From: Sphingobacterium populi
Lineage (GTDB): Bacteria; Bacteroidota; Bacteroidia; Sphingobacteriales; Sphingobacteriaceae
Assembly (NCBI RefSeq): GCF_001586775.1
Contig: NZ_LQXS01000005.1
Span: 186,001-250,000, forward strand
Direction of reading: 5' to 3'
Length of the DNA stretch: 64,000 nucleotides
Made by a program: the position numbers and the translations under genes
Notes under the pieces: generated by a model
Told to the model about the DNA's origin: nothing
Databases searched by the model: none
What the model saw: the letters and a program-made list of their open reading frames with translations, nothing else
Shown here: piece by piece, positions 1-8,682 of the stretch
Position numbering within the stretch: the first letter of the stretch is position 1
Layout: each line of letters opens with the position of its first letter

Positions 1-1104
1 ATAAGAACACCAATCAATGGTATCATGAGTGTAATTCATGTGCTGAAAACATCGAAATTGAGCACCGAGCAATTGGAATGGGTAAATATCTTAGATAACG
101 CCTCACAATCCCTACTCGTTATTATCAACGACATATTGGATCTATCTCGAATTGACTCAGGAAAATTTAAAATCGAAATGGAAGATTTTTCGCTTTCCAA
201 GTTTATCGACAATATGGATCGTATGTTTAAGATCAAAGCGGATCATAAAGATCTGCGCTTCCTCATCGAGAAAGAAGGGAATTTGCCAGATAATGTTGTT
301 TTCGATGCTCTGCGTTTACAGCAAATAATTACAAACTTCATATCCAACAGCCTCAAATTTACAGAGAAAGGCACTATCACTTTGCACATCAAGCTGGTCG
401 AAAGCGATCAACAAGGATACCGTATTCGTTTTACAGTTACTGATACGGGTATAGGTATACGTACCGATCATCTTCCTAAAATTTTCCAACCTTTTGAGCA
501 AGGTGATGGCGCGATCACGAAGCGGTACGGTGGCACCGGTTTAGGTTTGGCTATCGTAAAACAACTTGCCGAACTGTTGGATGGTACTGTAGGATCAGAA
601 AGTAACGTTGGACAAGGATCCAGTTTTTACTTCGAAGCCTGGCTAAAGAAAAGTAAAACTAATCAACCTCAAAAGCCGAATGAACCGTACATTAACTTTC
701 CGAAGCTAGAGGGGGTCCATATTTTAGTAGCAGAAGATAATGATTTGAACGCATTCATGTTGGCACATATGCTAAAAACATGGAATTGCCAAGTTGACAT
801 TGTCAAAAATGGACAGCAGGCGTTAGACGCTGTGTTACAAAAAAACTATGACCTCGTATTGATGGATACTCACATGCCAGTCATGAGTGGTTTTGATGCT
901 ATTAAAGCTATTAAAGAATTAGAAGATACCGACAAAAAAAACATACCCATCATCACGATTTCGGCATCAGTACTCGCGCACGAGCAGGCGGCAGCATATG
1001 AAGTCGGCGCCCGTTATGTGATCGTCAAACCTTTTGACCCTGTTGATCTCTATAGCCGAATCACGAGCTTAGTGTTGGAAAACAAGACAGAGAATTTACC
1101 GTAG
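1..1104 (+). CDS. hybrid sensor histidine kinase, 5' end missing
   Basis: This is the C-terminal part of a hybrid two-component kinase; the reading frame is open to the window edge. The first codons read IRTPINGI, the end of a HisKA H-box whose phospho-accepting His must lie just upstream. An HATPase_c domain follows, with an N-box around residues 109-119 (NFISNSLKF), a G1 box DTGIGI (about 148) and a G2 box GTGLGLAI (about 178). A receiver domain follows, with the acidic pair in AEDND, phospho-acceptor Asp in LVLMDTHMPVMSG (about 289) and the conserved Lys in VIVKPF (about 343). There is no DNA-binding output domain, so the signal probably leaves by phosphotransfer to a partner not in view. 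The sensory part cannot be judged. Confidence 0.95.
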   Translation: MRTPINGIMSVIHVLKTSKLSTEQLEWVNILDNASQSLLVIINDILDLSRIDSGKFKIEMEDFSLSKFIDNMDRMFKIKADHKDLRFLIEKEGNLPDNVVFDALRLQQIITNFISNSLKFTEKGTITLHIKLVESDQQGYRIRFTVTDTGIGIRTDHLPKIFQPFEQGDGAITKRYGGTGLGLAIVKQLAELLDGTVGSESNVGQGSSFYFEAWLKKSKTNQPQKPNEPYINFPKLEGVHILVAEDNDLNAFMLAHMLKTWNCQVDIVKNGQQALDAVLQKNYDLVLMDTHMPVMSGFDAIKAIKELEDTDKKNIPIITISASVLAHEQAAAYEVGARYVIVKPFDPVDLYSRITSLVLENKTENLP

Positions 1105-1141
1105 AAAATTGGTAATCGACTTCTTTCTAATGAATAATACG

Positions 1142-1149
1142 TAAATTCG
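1142..1149 (+). promoter_or_regulatory. candidate -7 element for the azurin gene
   Basis: TAAATTCG fits the Bacteroidota -7 form TAnnTTTG with one change, the same TTCG variant as ahead of the LolD-type gene. It lies 26 bases before the azurin ATG. No clear -33 TTG was found at the usual distance. Confidence 0.35.
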
Positions 1150-1175
1150 TACAGTAATACATACAAAAACAGACT

Positions 1176-1706
1176 ATGAAAAAACTATTTATTGCCCCTA
1201 TTGCAGCGTTGGCATTTGGTCTAGCATCATGCGGAGGCAACACCGATTCAGAGAAAAAAGAAAATACGCCTTCTGAAGAAGCTGCTCCGGTTTCGCCAGC
1301 AGCGACAGTGCCTGGTATCGAGAATGTAGAGCTATCCAACAACTGGACCGTTGAAGGCAATGACCAAATGAAATTTGATATAAATTTAATTCGTGTCAAA
1401 GCGGGTGAGCCAGTCGACATTACGTTCAAAAATACGGGCGAGTTGCCAATCGAGTCTATGGGACATAATCTTGTAATTTTGAAACCTTCGGTAGATATCC
1501 CTACGTTTGGTGGTGAAGCTGCAGGTGCGCCAGACAATGATTACATTCCAAAATCGTCGCTTAGTTCTATTATAGCGCATACAAAATTGCTAGGTCCTGG
1601 TCAAGAAGACAAGATTACTTTTACTTTAGAGGCCGGCGTATATCCGTATATCTGTAGTTTCCCTGGTCACTTCGGAATCATGCAAGGTAAAATCGTGGCT
1701 GAGTAA
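1176..1706 (+). CDS. azurin-like cupredoxin lipoprotein
   Basis: This is a small type-1 blue-copper electron carrier, 176 aa. It has a lipoprotein signal peptide with lipobox LASC (Cys19), so it should be anchored in the periplasm or outer membrane. A Ser/Glu/Pro-rich linker (residues 22-45) leads to the cupredoxin fold. The expected copper ligands are all present: His97 (in SMGHNLV), Cys160 (YICSFPGH), His165 and Met169 (GIMQG). It probably shuttles electrons to a terminal oxidase or peroxidase, but the window shows no partner. It follows the histidine kinase by 71 bases and has its own candidate promoter and a strong terminator, so it is probably a single-gene unit. Confidence 0.93.
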   Translation: MKKLFIAPIAALAFGLASCGGNTDSEKKENTPSEEAAPVSPAATVPGIENVELSNNWTVEGNDQMKFDINLIRVKAGEPVDITFKNTGELPIESMGHNLVILKPSVDIPTFGGEAAGAPDNDYIPKSSLSSIIAHTKLLGPGQEDKITFTLEAGVYPYICSFPGHFGIMQGKIVAE

Positions 1707-1726
1707 TTCTCCTGTCAGCCCAGTAT

Positions 1727-1761
1727 AAAACGACAATCTATGTAGATTGTCGTTTTTTTTT
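1727..1761 (+). terminator. rho-independent terminator after the azurin gene
   Basis: A 14-bp perfect stem (1727-1740 with 1743-1756) with a TG spacer runs into a T tract ending at 1761. Confidence 0.9.
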
Positions 1762-1813
1762 AACAATACAACAAATTTACAGGTATCCGACTCTATCATT
1801 CTTAATTTAATCG

Positions 1814-1821
1814 TATTTTTG
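1814..1821 (+). promoter_or_regulatory. candidate -7 element for lpdA
   Basis: TATTTTTG matches TAnnTTTG exactly, 22 bases before the lpdA ATG. No convincing -33 element was found at the expected spacing. Confidence 0.5.
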
Positions 1822-1843
1822 AGCAGAGAAAAAACACGACTAT

Positions 1844-3250
1844 ATGCAGTATGACGTAATTGTAATCGGAAGTGGGCCTGGCGGCTATGTTGCCGCTATC
1901 CGATGCGCTCAACTTGGCCTAAAAACTGCTGTTATTGAAAAATACAGCACATTCGGTGGAACTTGCTTAAATGTAGGCTGTATTCCTTCCAAAGCACTAT
2001 TGGACACATCAGAGCATTATCATAATGCCGCACACAATTTTGCGAACCATGGCATTAGTCTGGATAGCTTAAAGATCGACGTTAAGAAAATGATCGATCG
2101 CAAAAATGATGTCATTGCTCAAAACACGGCAGGAATTACATTCTTATTCAAGAAAAATAAAATTGATAGTTTCGAAGGCATAGGATCTTTTGTCGACAAA
2201 AACACGATCAAGATTGAAAAAGATGGCGCAGATGCACAAGAGATAAAAGGAAAAAATATCATTATCGCTACTGGCTCTAAACCAACCGCATTGCCTTTCT
2301 TACCTATCGACAAAAAACGCATCATTACTTCTACTGAAGCCTTACAATTGCAAGAAATTCCAAAAAGCCTGATCGTGATCGGCGGTGGTGTTATCGGATT
2401 GGAATTGGGATCGGTATATGCGCGTTTGGGATCTAAAGTTTCGGTTGTAGAATATGCTAAATCTATCATCCCTACGATGGATGCTTCATTGGGCAAAGAG
2501 CTACAACGTGTACTGAAAAAACAATTGGGTTTTGAGTTCTTCTTGGGACACAAAGTAACTGGCGCTACTACTAAAGGAAAAGAAGTAACAGTTACTGCAG
2601 AAGATGCTAAAGGTAATGAAGTGTCGTTCCAAGGCGATTATTGCATCGTAGCGGTAGGACGTACGGCTTATACAGAAGGATTAGGTTTGGATAATATCGG
2701 TATCAAAACCGAAGATCGTGGAAACAAGATTTCCGTTGACGAGCATTTGCAAACTTCTGTAGAGGGTGTTTATGCGATCGGCGATGTGATCAAAGGCGCT
2801 ATGCTAGCACACAAAGCAGAAGACGAAGGAATTTTCGTTGCAGAACGTATTGCCGGTCAAAAACCGCATATTGATTACAATGCTATTCCAGGAGTTGTAT
2901 ATACTTGGCCAGAAGTCGCTGCTGTCGGACAGACCGAAGAGCAACTTAAAGAAGCCGGTAAAAAATATAAAACAGGAAGTTTTTCATTCAAAGCATCAGG
3001 CCGTGCCAAAGCATCTGGCGACACCGATGGCTTTGTGAAAGTACTAGCCGATGCCGAGACCGACGAGGTTTTAGGTGTACATATGATTGGTCCGCGTGCA
3101 GCAGATATGATTGCTGAAGCAGTAATGGCACTAGAATACCGTGCTTCTGCAGAAGATATTGGTCGTATTTGCCATGCTCACCCAACCTATACAGAAGCAT
3201 TTAAAGAAGCAGCATTGGCTGCTACAGATAATCGAGCGATTCACGCTTAG
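1844..3250 (+). CDS. lpdA: dihydrolipoyl dehydrogenase (E3)
   Basis: This is the flavoprotein that reoxidises lipoyl groups of 2-oxoacid dehydrogenase complexes with NAD+. Its length (468 aa) is normal for E3. The FAD-binding motif GSGPGG is at residues 9-14, the redox-active pair Cys41/Cys46 sits in GGTCLNVGCIPSK, the NAD-binding GGGVIGLELG is near residue 180, and the C-terminal dimer interface carries the catalytic pair His446/Glu451 in HPTYTEAF. No E1 or E2 gene is next to it, so it may be shared by several complexes. It has its own promoter and terminator. Confidence 0.97.
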   Translation: MQYDVIVIGSGPGGYVAAIRCAQLGLKTAVIEKYSTFGGTCLNVGCIPSKALLDTSEHYHNAAHNFANHGISLDSLKIDVKKMIDRKNDVIAQNTAGITFLFKKNKIDSFEGIGSFVDKNTIKIEKDGADAQEIKGKNIIIATGSKPTALPFLPIDKKRIITSTEALQLQEIPKSLIVIGGGVIGLELGSVYARLGSKVSVVEYAKSIIPTMDASLGKELQRVLKKQLGFEFFLGHKVTGATTKGKEVTVTAEDAKGNEVSFQGDYCIVAVGRTAYTEGLGLDNIGIKTEDRGNKISVDEHLQTSVEGVYAIGDVIKGAMLAHKAEDEGIFVAERIAGQKPHIDYNAIPGVVYTWPEVAAVGQTEEQLKEAGKKYKTGSFSFKASGRAKASGDTDGFVKVLADAETDEVLGVHMIGPRAADMIAEAVMALEYRASAEDIGRICHAHPTYTEAFKEAALAATDNRAIHA

Positions 3251-3264
3251 TTTCAACATAACTA

Positions 3265-3297
3265 GAAAGGGAAACGCGACGTGTTTCCCTTTCTTAT
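3265..3297 (+). terminator. terminator after lpdA
   Basis: An 11-bp stem, GAAAGGGAAAC (3265-3275) with GTTTCCCTTTC (3283-3293), is followed by a short T-rich stretch. Confidence 0.7.
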
Positions 3298-3358
3298 TTA
3301 GTACCACGTCGCATACCCACATTGGTGTACTTACGATGCACTATAAAGCAAATTACCT

Positions 3359-3760
3359 ATGAATTTTTATACACGTAAATGGATCAAACCAGAAGATCTA
3401 AATCCCAATGGAAGCCTATTTGGCGGCACACTGCTGCGTTGGATTGACGAAGAAGCGGTAATCTACGCGATCGTACAATTGGAAAATCCTAATATCGTGA
3501 CGAAGTACATATCAGAAATTAACTTTGTAAGTTCGGCACGTACTGGTGATATTATTGAAATGGGTATTGAGGCCATCGATTTTGGCAGAACATCATTGAC
3601 CATGCGTTGTGAGGTAAGGAATAAGATTACACGTAAGACGATTCTATCGATTGACAAGCTGGTATTTGTTAATCTTGATGAAAATGGCACACCTAGCCCA
3701 CATGGCAAGACCGAGATCCATTACAACTATTTGGGAATAGAACCGGATAAGCGGGACTAG
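3359..3760 (+). CDS. acyl-CoA thioesterase, hotdog fold (YciA-like)
   Basis: A 133-aa single hotdog-domain protein that should hydrolyse acyl-CoA thioesters. The family signature (Asn, then FGG, then W-x-DE) is seen in NPNGSLFGGTLLRWIDEEA at residues 19-37. The segment around residues 53-63 (ISEINFVSSARTGD) matches the second strand of YciA/BFIT-type enzymes. Substrate chain length cannot be told from sequence. The gene stands alone after the lpdA terminator and ends at a bidirectional terminator shared with sucC. Confidence 0.88.
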   Translation: MNFYTRKWIKPEDLNPNGSLFGGTLLRWIDEEAVIYAIVQLENPNIVTKYISEINFVSSARTGDIIEMGIEAIDFGRTSLTMRCEVRNKITRKTILSIDKLVFVNLDENGTPSPHGKTEIHYNYLGIEPDKRD

Positions 3761-3877
3761 TTTTTAGCGCTATTAATTTTCTATAAACGGAAAGCAAAAT
3801 CGATTTCAATCGGATCTGCCTTCAGCGGTTGTGGAGTGGTCGGATCTCAGCAGAATAACTGAGAATCTCCCAGAAAT

Positions 3878-3916
3878 AAAAAAAGGCCTTTCAGAATTCT
3901 GAAAGGCCTTTTTTAT
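3878..3916. terminator. bidirectional terminator between thioesterase gene and sucC
   Basis: A near-perfect palindrome (core AAAGGCCTTTCAG and its complement around a GAATTC centre) has an A tract on the left and a T tract on the right, so it can end transcription from both convergent genes. Confidence 0.92.
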
Positions 3917-3931
3917 GATTCAAGTTGCTTA

Positions 3932-5125
3932 TTATCCGCCCAAAACTTCAGATACTAAATCTGCAGCTTCTTTCAAAGCGATCGCTGAATATACTTTCAA
4001 ACCAGATCCATCGATTAATTTCTTTGCTTCTTCGGCATTCGTACCTTGCAAACGAACGATAATTGGCACAGGTATATTTCCAATTTCTTGGTAAGCATCA
4101 ATCACGCCTTGAGCAACACGGTCACAACGAACGATACCGCCAAAGATATTGATTAAGATTGCTTTTACATTTGGATCCTGAAGGATTATGTTGAAGCCAG
4201 CTTTCACTGTTTCTGCATTGGCTGTACCACCTACATCTAAGAAGTTAGCTGGTTCACCACCTGCTAATTTAATGATGTCCATTGTAGCCATCGCTAAACC
4301 AGCACCATTTACCATACAACCTACGTTACCATCTAATTTCACGTAGTTTAGGTTGGATTTGCCTGCTTCTACTTCGGTAGGATCTTCTTCTGAAAGATCG
4401 CGCAAAGCAGCATAATCTGGGTGACGGTATAAGGCGTTTTCATCCAAATTCACCTTAGCATCAACTGCCAAAATTTTATCGTCAGACGTTTTCAACACTG
4501 GATTGATCTCGAACATCGATGAGTCCGTAGAATCGTAAGCTTTGTACAATGCCGACACAAACTTTACCATCTCTTTCAAAGCGCCACCAGAAAGTCCTAG
4601 ATTGAAAGCAATTTTACGCGCTTGAAAACCTTGAAGACCTACTTTAGGATCAACTTCTTCTTTGAAAATCAGGTGTGGTGTTTTTTCCGCTACTTCTTCA
4701 ATATCCATTCCGCCTTCGGTAGAGTACATGATCATGTTACGACCTGATGCACGATCCAAAAGCACGGACATATAGAACTCTTTAGTTTCACTTTCTCCAG
4801 GGTAGTATACGTCTTGTGCTACAAGCACTTTGTTTACTTTTTTACCTTCTGGACCTGTTTGCGGAGTTACCAACTGCATTCCGATGATATCAGTTGCGCG
4901 TTGTACAACCTCATCATGGTTTTTAGCCAACTTCACACCACCACCTTTTCCGCGGCCACCGGCATGAATTTGGGCTTTAACTACCACCCAGTCCGAATTA
5001 TACTCTTCTTTCAATCTCTTTGCAGCTTCTAAGGCTTGCTCAGGGGTTTCGGCTACAATACCTTCTTGTATACGTACTCCGAAACTTTTAAGTATTTCTT
5101 TTCCTTGATATTCGTGAATATTCAT
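3932..5125 (-). CDS. sucC: succinyl-CoA synthetase (ADP/GDP-forming), beta subunit
   Basis: This TCA-cycle enzyme makes succinate and NTP from succinyl-CoA together with SucD. The chosen start gives MNIHEYQGKEIL, the canonical N-terminus, and 397 aa. A longer frame (to 5173) is open but begins on the -33 element and upstream of the predicted transcription start, so it is rejected. The ATP-grasp domain includes the AGGRGKGGGVKL glycine-rich loop; the C-terminal ligase domain has NIFGGIVRCDRVA. The alpha-subunit gene is not adjacent, as is common in Bacteroidota. Confidence 0.97.
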   Translation of the reverse strand: MNIHEYQGKEILKSFGVRIQEGIVAETPEQALEAAKRLKEEYNSDWVVVKAQIHAGGRGKGGGVKLAKNHDEVVQRATDIIGMQLVTPQTGPEGKKVNKVLVAQDVYYPGESETKEFYMSVLLDRASGRNMIMYSTEGGMDIEEVAEKTPHLIFKEEVDPKVGLQGFQARKIAFNLGLSGGALKEMVKFVSALYKAYDSTDSSMFEINPVLKTSDDKILAVDAKVNLDENALYRHPDYAALRDLSEEDPTEVEAGKSNLNYVKLDGNVGCMVNGAGLAMATMDIIKLAGGEPANFLDVGGTANAETVKAGFNIILQDPNVKAILINIFGGIVRCDRVAQGVIDAYQEIGNIPVPIIVRLQGTNAEEAKKLIDGSGLKVYSAIALKEAADLVSEVLGG

Positions 5126-5142
5126 TGATTCAATATTTCCAG

Positions 5143-5173
5143 TAAAAGTAGTTTTTTTATTTGTAAGGGGCAA
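5143..5173 (-). promoter_or_regulatory. sucC promoter (TTG-N20-TACTTTTA)
   Basis: On the reverse strand a TTG (5171-5173) lies exactly 20 bases before TACTTTTA (5143-5150), close to the Bacteroidota TTG-N19/20-TAnnTTTG arrangement. Initiation would fall near 5137, giving a short leader to the ATG at 5125. Confidence 0.6.
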
Positions 5174-5238
5174 GTTATTGTTGTGTAAACGACAATTTTG
5201 ACGACTAAATCACAGAAACATATTTTGGCGATTTTGTG

Positions 5239-5246
5239 TAACTTCG
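5239..5246 (+). promoter_or_regulatory. -7 element directly before the LolD-type gene
   Basis: TAACTTCG ends only 4 bases before the ATG at 5251. If it works as a -7 element, the transcript would begin at or within a base or two of the start codon. Confidence 0.45.
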
Positions 5247-5250
5247 CAGG

Positions 5251-5907
5251 ATGATACTACAGGCCAAAGACATTTTTAAAACGTATGGCGAACTTCCTAT
5301 ATTGAAAGGTGTAAGCCTTGAAATACAGAAAGGTGAAGTCGTATCAATAGTGGGCGCCTCTGGTGCTGGCAAAAGCACGCTGTTGCACATCATTGGTACG
5401 CTTGACAGACCTGACAAAGGTCGTTTAATGCTTAATGGGCAGGAACTTGCTCAACTCAGTGAGAAGAAATTAAGTGACTTTCGCAACCGCAACATTGGGT
5501 TTGTATTTCAGTTTCACCACCTCCTACCCGAATTTACGGCTTTAGAAAATGTATCTATTCCAGGATATATTGCGGGGGCGCCTCAAAAAGCAGTCGAGCG
5601 GCGCGCTATGGAATTGCTTGAGCGCCTTGGGGTAGCCGACCGCGCTACGCACAAACCGGGCGCGCTATCTGGTGGTGAGCAACAACGCATATCGGTAGCA
5701 AGAGCATTAATTAATAATCCGGCCATCATCTTAGCTGATGAGCCGTCTGGCAATCTCGACTCTGAGAATGCGGCATCTCTGCACCGACTTTTCTTTGATC
5801 TTCGCGATAGTATGCAACAAACTTTTATCATCGTTACGCACAACGAAGAGCTTGCCAACATATCTGATCGCACCATCCATATGCGCGACGGACTGATCTA
5901 CGAATAA
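5251..5907 (+). CDS. ABC transporter ATP-binding protein, LolD/MacB type
   Basis: A 218-aa ATPase of the LolD/FtsE/MacB group, which works with FtsX-like permeases in lipoprotein release or envelope remodelling. Walker A is GASGAGKST (about residues 36-44), the Q-loop lies in [12 protein letters not shown] (a LolD-like feature), the signature is LSGGEQQR, Walker B is IILADEP, and the H-loop is in IVTHNEEL. LolD in Bacteroidota is often encoded apart from the permease, and no permease is adjacent here. The next gene starts 9 bases downstream, so the two are probably co-transcribed. Confidence 0.9.
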   Translation: MILQAKDIFKTYGELPILKGVSLEIQKGEVVSIVGASGAGKSTLLHIIGTLDRPDKGRLMLNGQELAQLSEKKLSDFRNRNIGFVFQFHHLLPEFTALENVSIPGYIAGAPQKAVERRAMELLERLGVADRATHKPGALSGGEQQRISVARALINNPAIILADEPSGNLDSENAASLHRLFFDLRDSMQQTFIIVTHNEELANISDRTIHMRDGLIYE

Positions 5908-5916
5908 AAACACAGT

Positions 5917-6375
5917 ATGGCTACTATTTTACTTACCTTCGGCACCAGACCAATAGCTCAACGCATTGCGAAAATACTGAGCCCGCACCATCAAGTTATA
6001 ATGGCTACGCACGAGCCCATTCCATCCGTCTTATCTAGTACTTATAAAGCCATACCAAATCCAGCTAATCCGGTCTTTGCGCACGAGATGCTCAAGCTTT
6101 GTTTGGATAATGGGATTGATCTGATTTTACCTTTAGGCGCTCATGAAATAAACGTGTTGAGCGGCGCTGCTGTTTTATTGGAAGAGTACGGCATCTATAT
6201 GGTTTGCCCATCGATTGATGCCCAGTCGGAAATCGCAAAACAGATCCCCTCCACTACTCCTCTGCAAATTGTGTATAATAACCAGTCGTTAGGCGAGCAA
6301 ACAGAAGCGTCCGCTACGTTGGGAAATGGAGTATATGTTTCGGTAGATAACAACTGGCTTCCAGTCATTCTCTAA
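5917..6375 (+). CDS. unknown protein, Rossmann-like (pre-ATP-grasp-like)
   Basis: A 152-aa protein I cannot assign. The N-terminus (ILLTFGTRPIAQRIAKIL) is a strand, a glycine-containing loop and a helix, as in a Rossmann-type domain. Alternating strands and helices, the segment DLILPLGAHEINVL and a late YMVCPS strand recall the pre-ATP-grasp domain of biotin-carboxylase/CPSase-type enzymes, but there is no ATP-grasp domain after it. It lies between the LolD-type ATPase (9 bases) and the HAD-like gene (10 bases), so it is probably part of one transcript. No signal peptide or membrane segment. Confidence 0.7.
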   Translation: MATILLTFGTRPIAQRIAKILSPHHQVIMATHEPIPSVLSSTYKAIPNPANPVFAHEMLKLCLDNGIDLILPLGAHEINVLSGAAVLLEEYGIYMVCPSIDAQSEIAKQIPSTTPLQIVYNNQSLGEQTEASATLGNGVYVSVDNNWLPVIL

Positions 6376-6385
6376 ATCAACACTT

Positions 6386-6925
6386 ATGAAGATCGTTATT
6401 CCTAAAAAAGATAAGCAACTTTATTTATTTGAGGTCGACGACATATTGTACGCCAAACGCGACTATTTACTACAGATTTACTATCTATTTGGTCAGTTTG
6501 TAGAATTTACAGAATCTAAACCTATTGCGGCTGCAATTACTGAGTTCATGAAAGAACGATTTGAAGCTCGTAATATCGATGGATTGCTGCAAGCAACTCA
6601 AATAGAATTTGGCTTATCTCAAGATTATTCAGAAAATTTCAAACGACTGGAAGCGAATGCCCATCTGCCGTTAAAGCTGCTGCTTTTTGAAGAAATACAA
6701 GATAGCTTTAAAGCACTTACTGACGCAGGGAAACACTTGGCTATCCTTACGGCAGGAAATCCTGTGTTACAATTGAACAAGCTGAAGCACATGGATTGGT
6801 CCGGCTGGGATCAGAAGATAAAAATTTATTTTACCGACGAATTGGTTTTTAGGAATCTAGACCCTTTTTCTTATATTGCAGATGAGTATGGTATAGATCC
6901 GAATGATATTGAATACATCCGATAG
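6386..6925 (+). CDS. HAD-like protein with altered nucleophile motif
   Basis: A 179-aa protein with the layout of a HAD-superfamily hydrolase. The motif I position reads LFEVDDILY (residues 14-22), aligned with the usual DxDGTL; Glu16 then replaces the Asp nucleophile and Asp18 stays. An all-alpha cap-like region covers about residues 25-105. Motif II is plausible in LAILTAGNP (Thr present), and a Lys follows in LNKLKHMDW. The protein stops right after IEYIR, where the acidic motif IV is expected. It may be a non-catalytic or altered member. It probably shares a transcript with the two genes upstream. Confidence 0.6.
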   Translation: MKIVIPKKDKQLYLFEVDDILYAKRDYLLQIYYLFGQFVEFTESKPIAAAITEFMKERFEARNIDGLLQATQIEFGLSQDYSENFKRLEANAHLPLKLLLFEEIQDSFKALTDAGKHLAILTAGNPVLQLNKLKHMDWSGWDQKIKIYFTDELVFRNLDPFSYIADEYGIDPNDIEYIR

Positions 6926-7093
6926 CATGAATCTAACCTGATAAACTACACCTACCTTAACACGTATTGTCATGAAAAATGCGTTATACTTATTTGTGGT
7001 ATCTGCTTATTCAAGACTAAATTTCAAATCATATCAATTTGAATCGTATGAAAATGATACGATTAAGCCTGTCCGACGTCAATTCTACCAACA

Positions 7094-8659
7094 ACTGGTA
7101 AAAAACAGTCGTTCTATTTATTTTTTTGTGCGATCGCACTTGTTTTCTCCTCTTCATGTAAAAAGCAGATTGCCCCAATTGAACCCCAAGTAAATCCTGA
7201 TTCCAACCGCAAGGTAGAACAACTGATTGCGGACAGTGTATATTTTTATTATAAAGAACAATCCTATTGGTCCGATAACTTAATAACGTACAACCCGATA
7301 CATCAATTTACGGACAACAACCTACAATTGGGAACTGATTTATTAGCCAATGCCAGACGGGCGCTCAACTTTTTAACTAGTCAAACACCTGTGCACGCTG
7401 GATATAACCGCGCTATTGACCGCTTCTCCTTCATAGCAGAATCTTCGTTTAGCAATAGCAGCTTGCGAGCAGATCGTACAGATGGCTATGGCATCCACGA
7501 AACTCTTGTCGGCATTAACAATGAACCGGTTGCTTATATTTATGTCAATTTAGTAGAAGGCGGCTCTCCTGCCGCCCGCGCAGGAATAAAACGAGGTGAC
7601 AAAATTGTCAGCATTAACGGCGATCGAAATATGGGCGTACCGATATCTGAGGATGGAACTATTCTGGATAGAAGCGTATTACGTATAGTCGAACGGGCAT
7701 TAGAAAGTCAAGCTTTCTCACTAGAAATAGAGCGTGATAAGATCACCTACAGCTATGATTTGCAATCAGAGAATTATGAAATCGAGCCAATATTGAAAGA
7801 TACTATATTGACAGTGCAGGGGCAAAAGATTGGCTATTTTGCGCTATCTTCTTTTGAGCAAGTCAGAACTACTTCCGGTATCAATACGCCATTCAAAGCG
7901 AAGCTAGACGCTATATTTTCGCATTTTAATGCAGAAAAAATACAAGATATTATTATAGATTTTAGATACAATACAGGCGGCTATGTAGATGCGGCAGAAT
8001 ATGTAGCTAACCACCTAATCAATAACGAAGGTGATCGCCAATTGATGTACAGATCCGACACCAATCCGAATTTGCGTCGCGGAAAGTATGCTGGGAGATT
8101 TGCAGATGTTAGTTTCGTCAAGCGCACAGTGCTTAACCCACGCAAACTTTACGTTTTGATTGGTCAAAATACCGCTTCTGCAAGCGAACTTGTAATCAGC
8201 GCGCTCATGGCTTACTATAATCCAAACGGTAATGCTGATGTGTCTACTCGTAGGTTGGAAATAATCGGCACTCCGTTTGCAGTAAAAAAAGGATTCTCCA
8301 CACCAAGTACATATGGCAAACCGATGGGATTTTTCCCGCAAAACATTATGAACCGAGTCGATCTGTGGGCAGCATCTTTTAAAATTATCAACGCGCTTGA
8401 TTACACCGATTATTGGGACGGTATACCGGCTACGTATGCCACTCCGGTAATAGATAACGTTTTATATGATTTTGGCGATCCTCGAGAATCCATGACTAAC
8501 ACCGCACTATTTCACATTGCAAACAATAGATATCCTACCGAATCTGTCAATACACAACCACGTAGAATTAGCAATCCAACAACGATTGACCAACAAGATG
8601 TAAAACTTATAATACCTCTAAATGATCCCAAACCACGTGAGATGATTAAAATTAGGTAA
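7094..8659 (+). CDS. S41 family peptidase lipoprotein with disturbed 5' end
   Basis: A C-terminal-processing-type serine peptidase. A PDZ domain (VEGGSPAARAGIKRGDKIV) precedes the catalytic core, with DFRYNTGGY and the nucleophile Ser of NTASASELV (codon at 8177) and a later TYGKPMGFF segment. The same frame continues upstream through a clear lipoprotein signal peptide, KKQSFYLFFCAIALVFSSSC, with the lipid Cys at 7157. However, this frame holds no ATG, GTG or TTG between its opening at 7067 and 7328. Starting at the TTG at 7328 would lose the signal peptide and the first part of the mature protein. A missing A in the A-run at 7100-7105 would join it to the frame used from 6972, where CTG-GTA-AAA gives a typical n-region. 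The coordinates given begin in the signal-peptide region. Confidence 0.75.
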   Translation, partial: TGKKQSFYLFFCAIALVFSSSCKKQIAPIEPQVNPDSNRKVEQLIADSVYFYYKEQSYWSDNLITYNPIHQFTDNNLQLGTDLLANARRALNFLTSQTPVHAGYNRAIDRFSFIAESSFSNSSLRADRTDGYGIHETLVGINNEPVAYIYVNLVEGGSPAARAGIKRGDKIVSINGDRNMGVPISEDGTILDRSVLRIVERALESQAFSLEIERDKITYSYDLQSENYEIEPILKDTILTVQGQKIGYFALSSFEQVRTTSGINTPFKAKLDAIFSHFNAEKIQDIIIDFRYNTGGYVDAAEYVANHLINNEGDRQLMYRSDTNPNLRRGKYAGRFADVSFVKRTVLNPRKLYVLIGQNTASASELVISALMAYYNPNGNADVSTRRLEIIGTPFAVKKGFSTPSTYGKPMGFFPQNIMNRVDLWAASFKIINALDYTDYWDGIPATYATPVIDNVLYDFGDPRESMTNTALFHIANNRYPTESVNTQPRRISNPTTIDQQDVKLIIPLNDPKPREMIKIR

Positions 8660-8682
8660 GGCACAAAACTAAAACCCACCGA

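Noticed and set aside
3932..5173. Longer sucC start at 5173
   Set aside because: It begins on the -33 element, upstream of the predicted transcription start, and adds residues absent from the family.
6972..7193. Separate 73-codon gene before the S41 peptidase
   Set aside because: Its second half is the peptidase signal region read out of frame; better explained as the disturbed 5' end of that gene.
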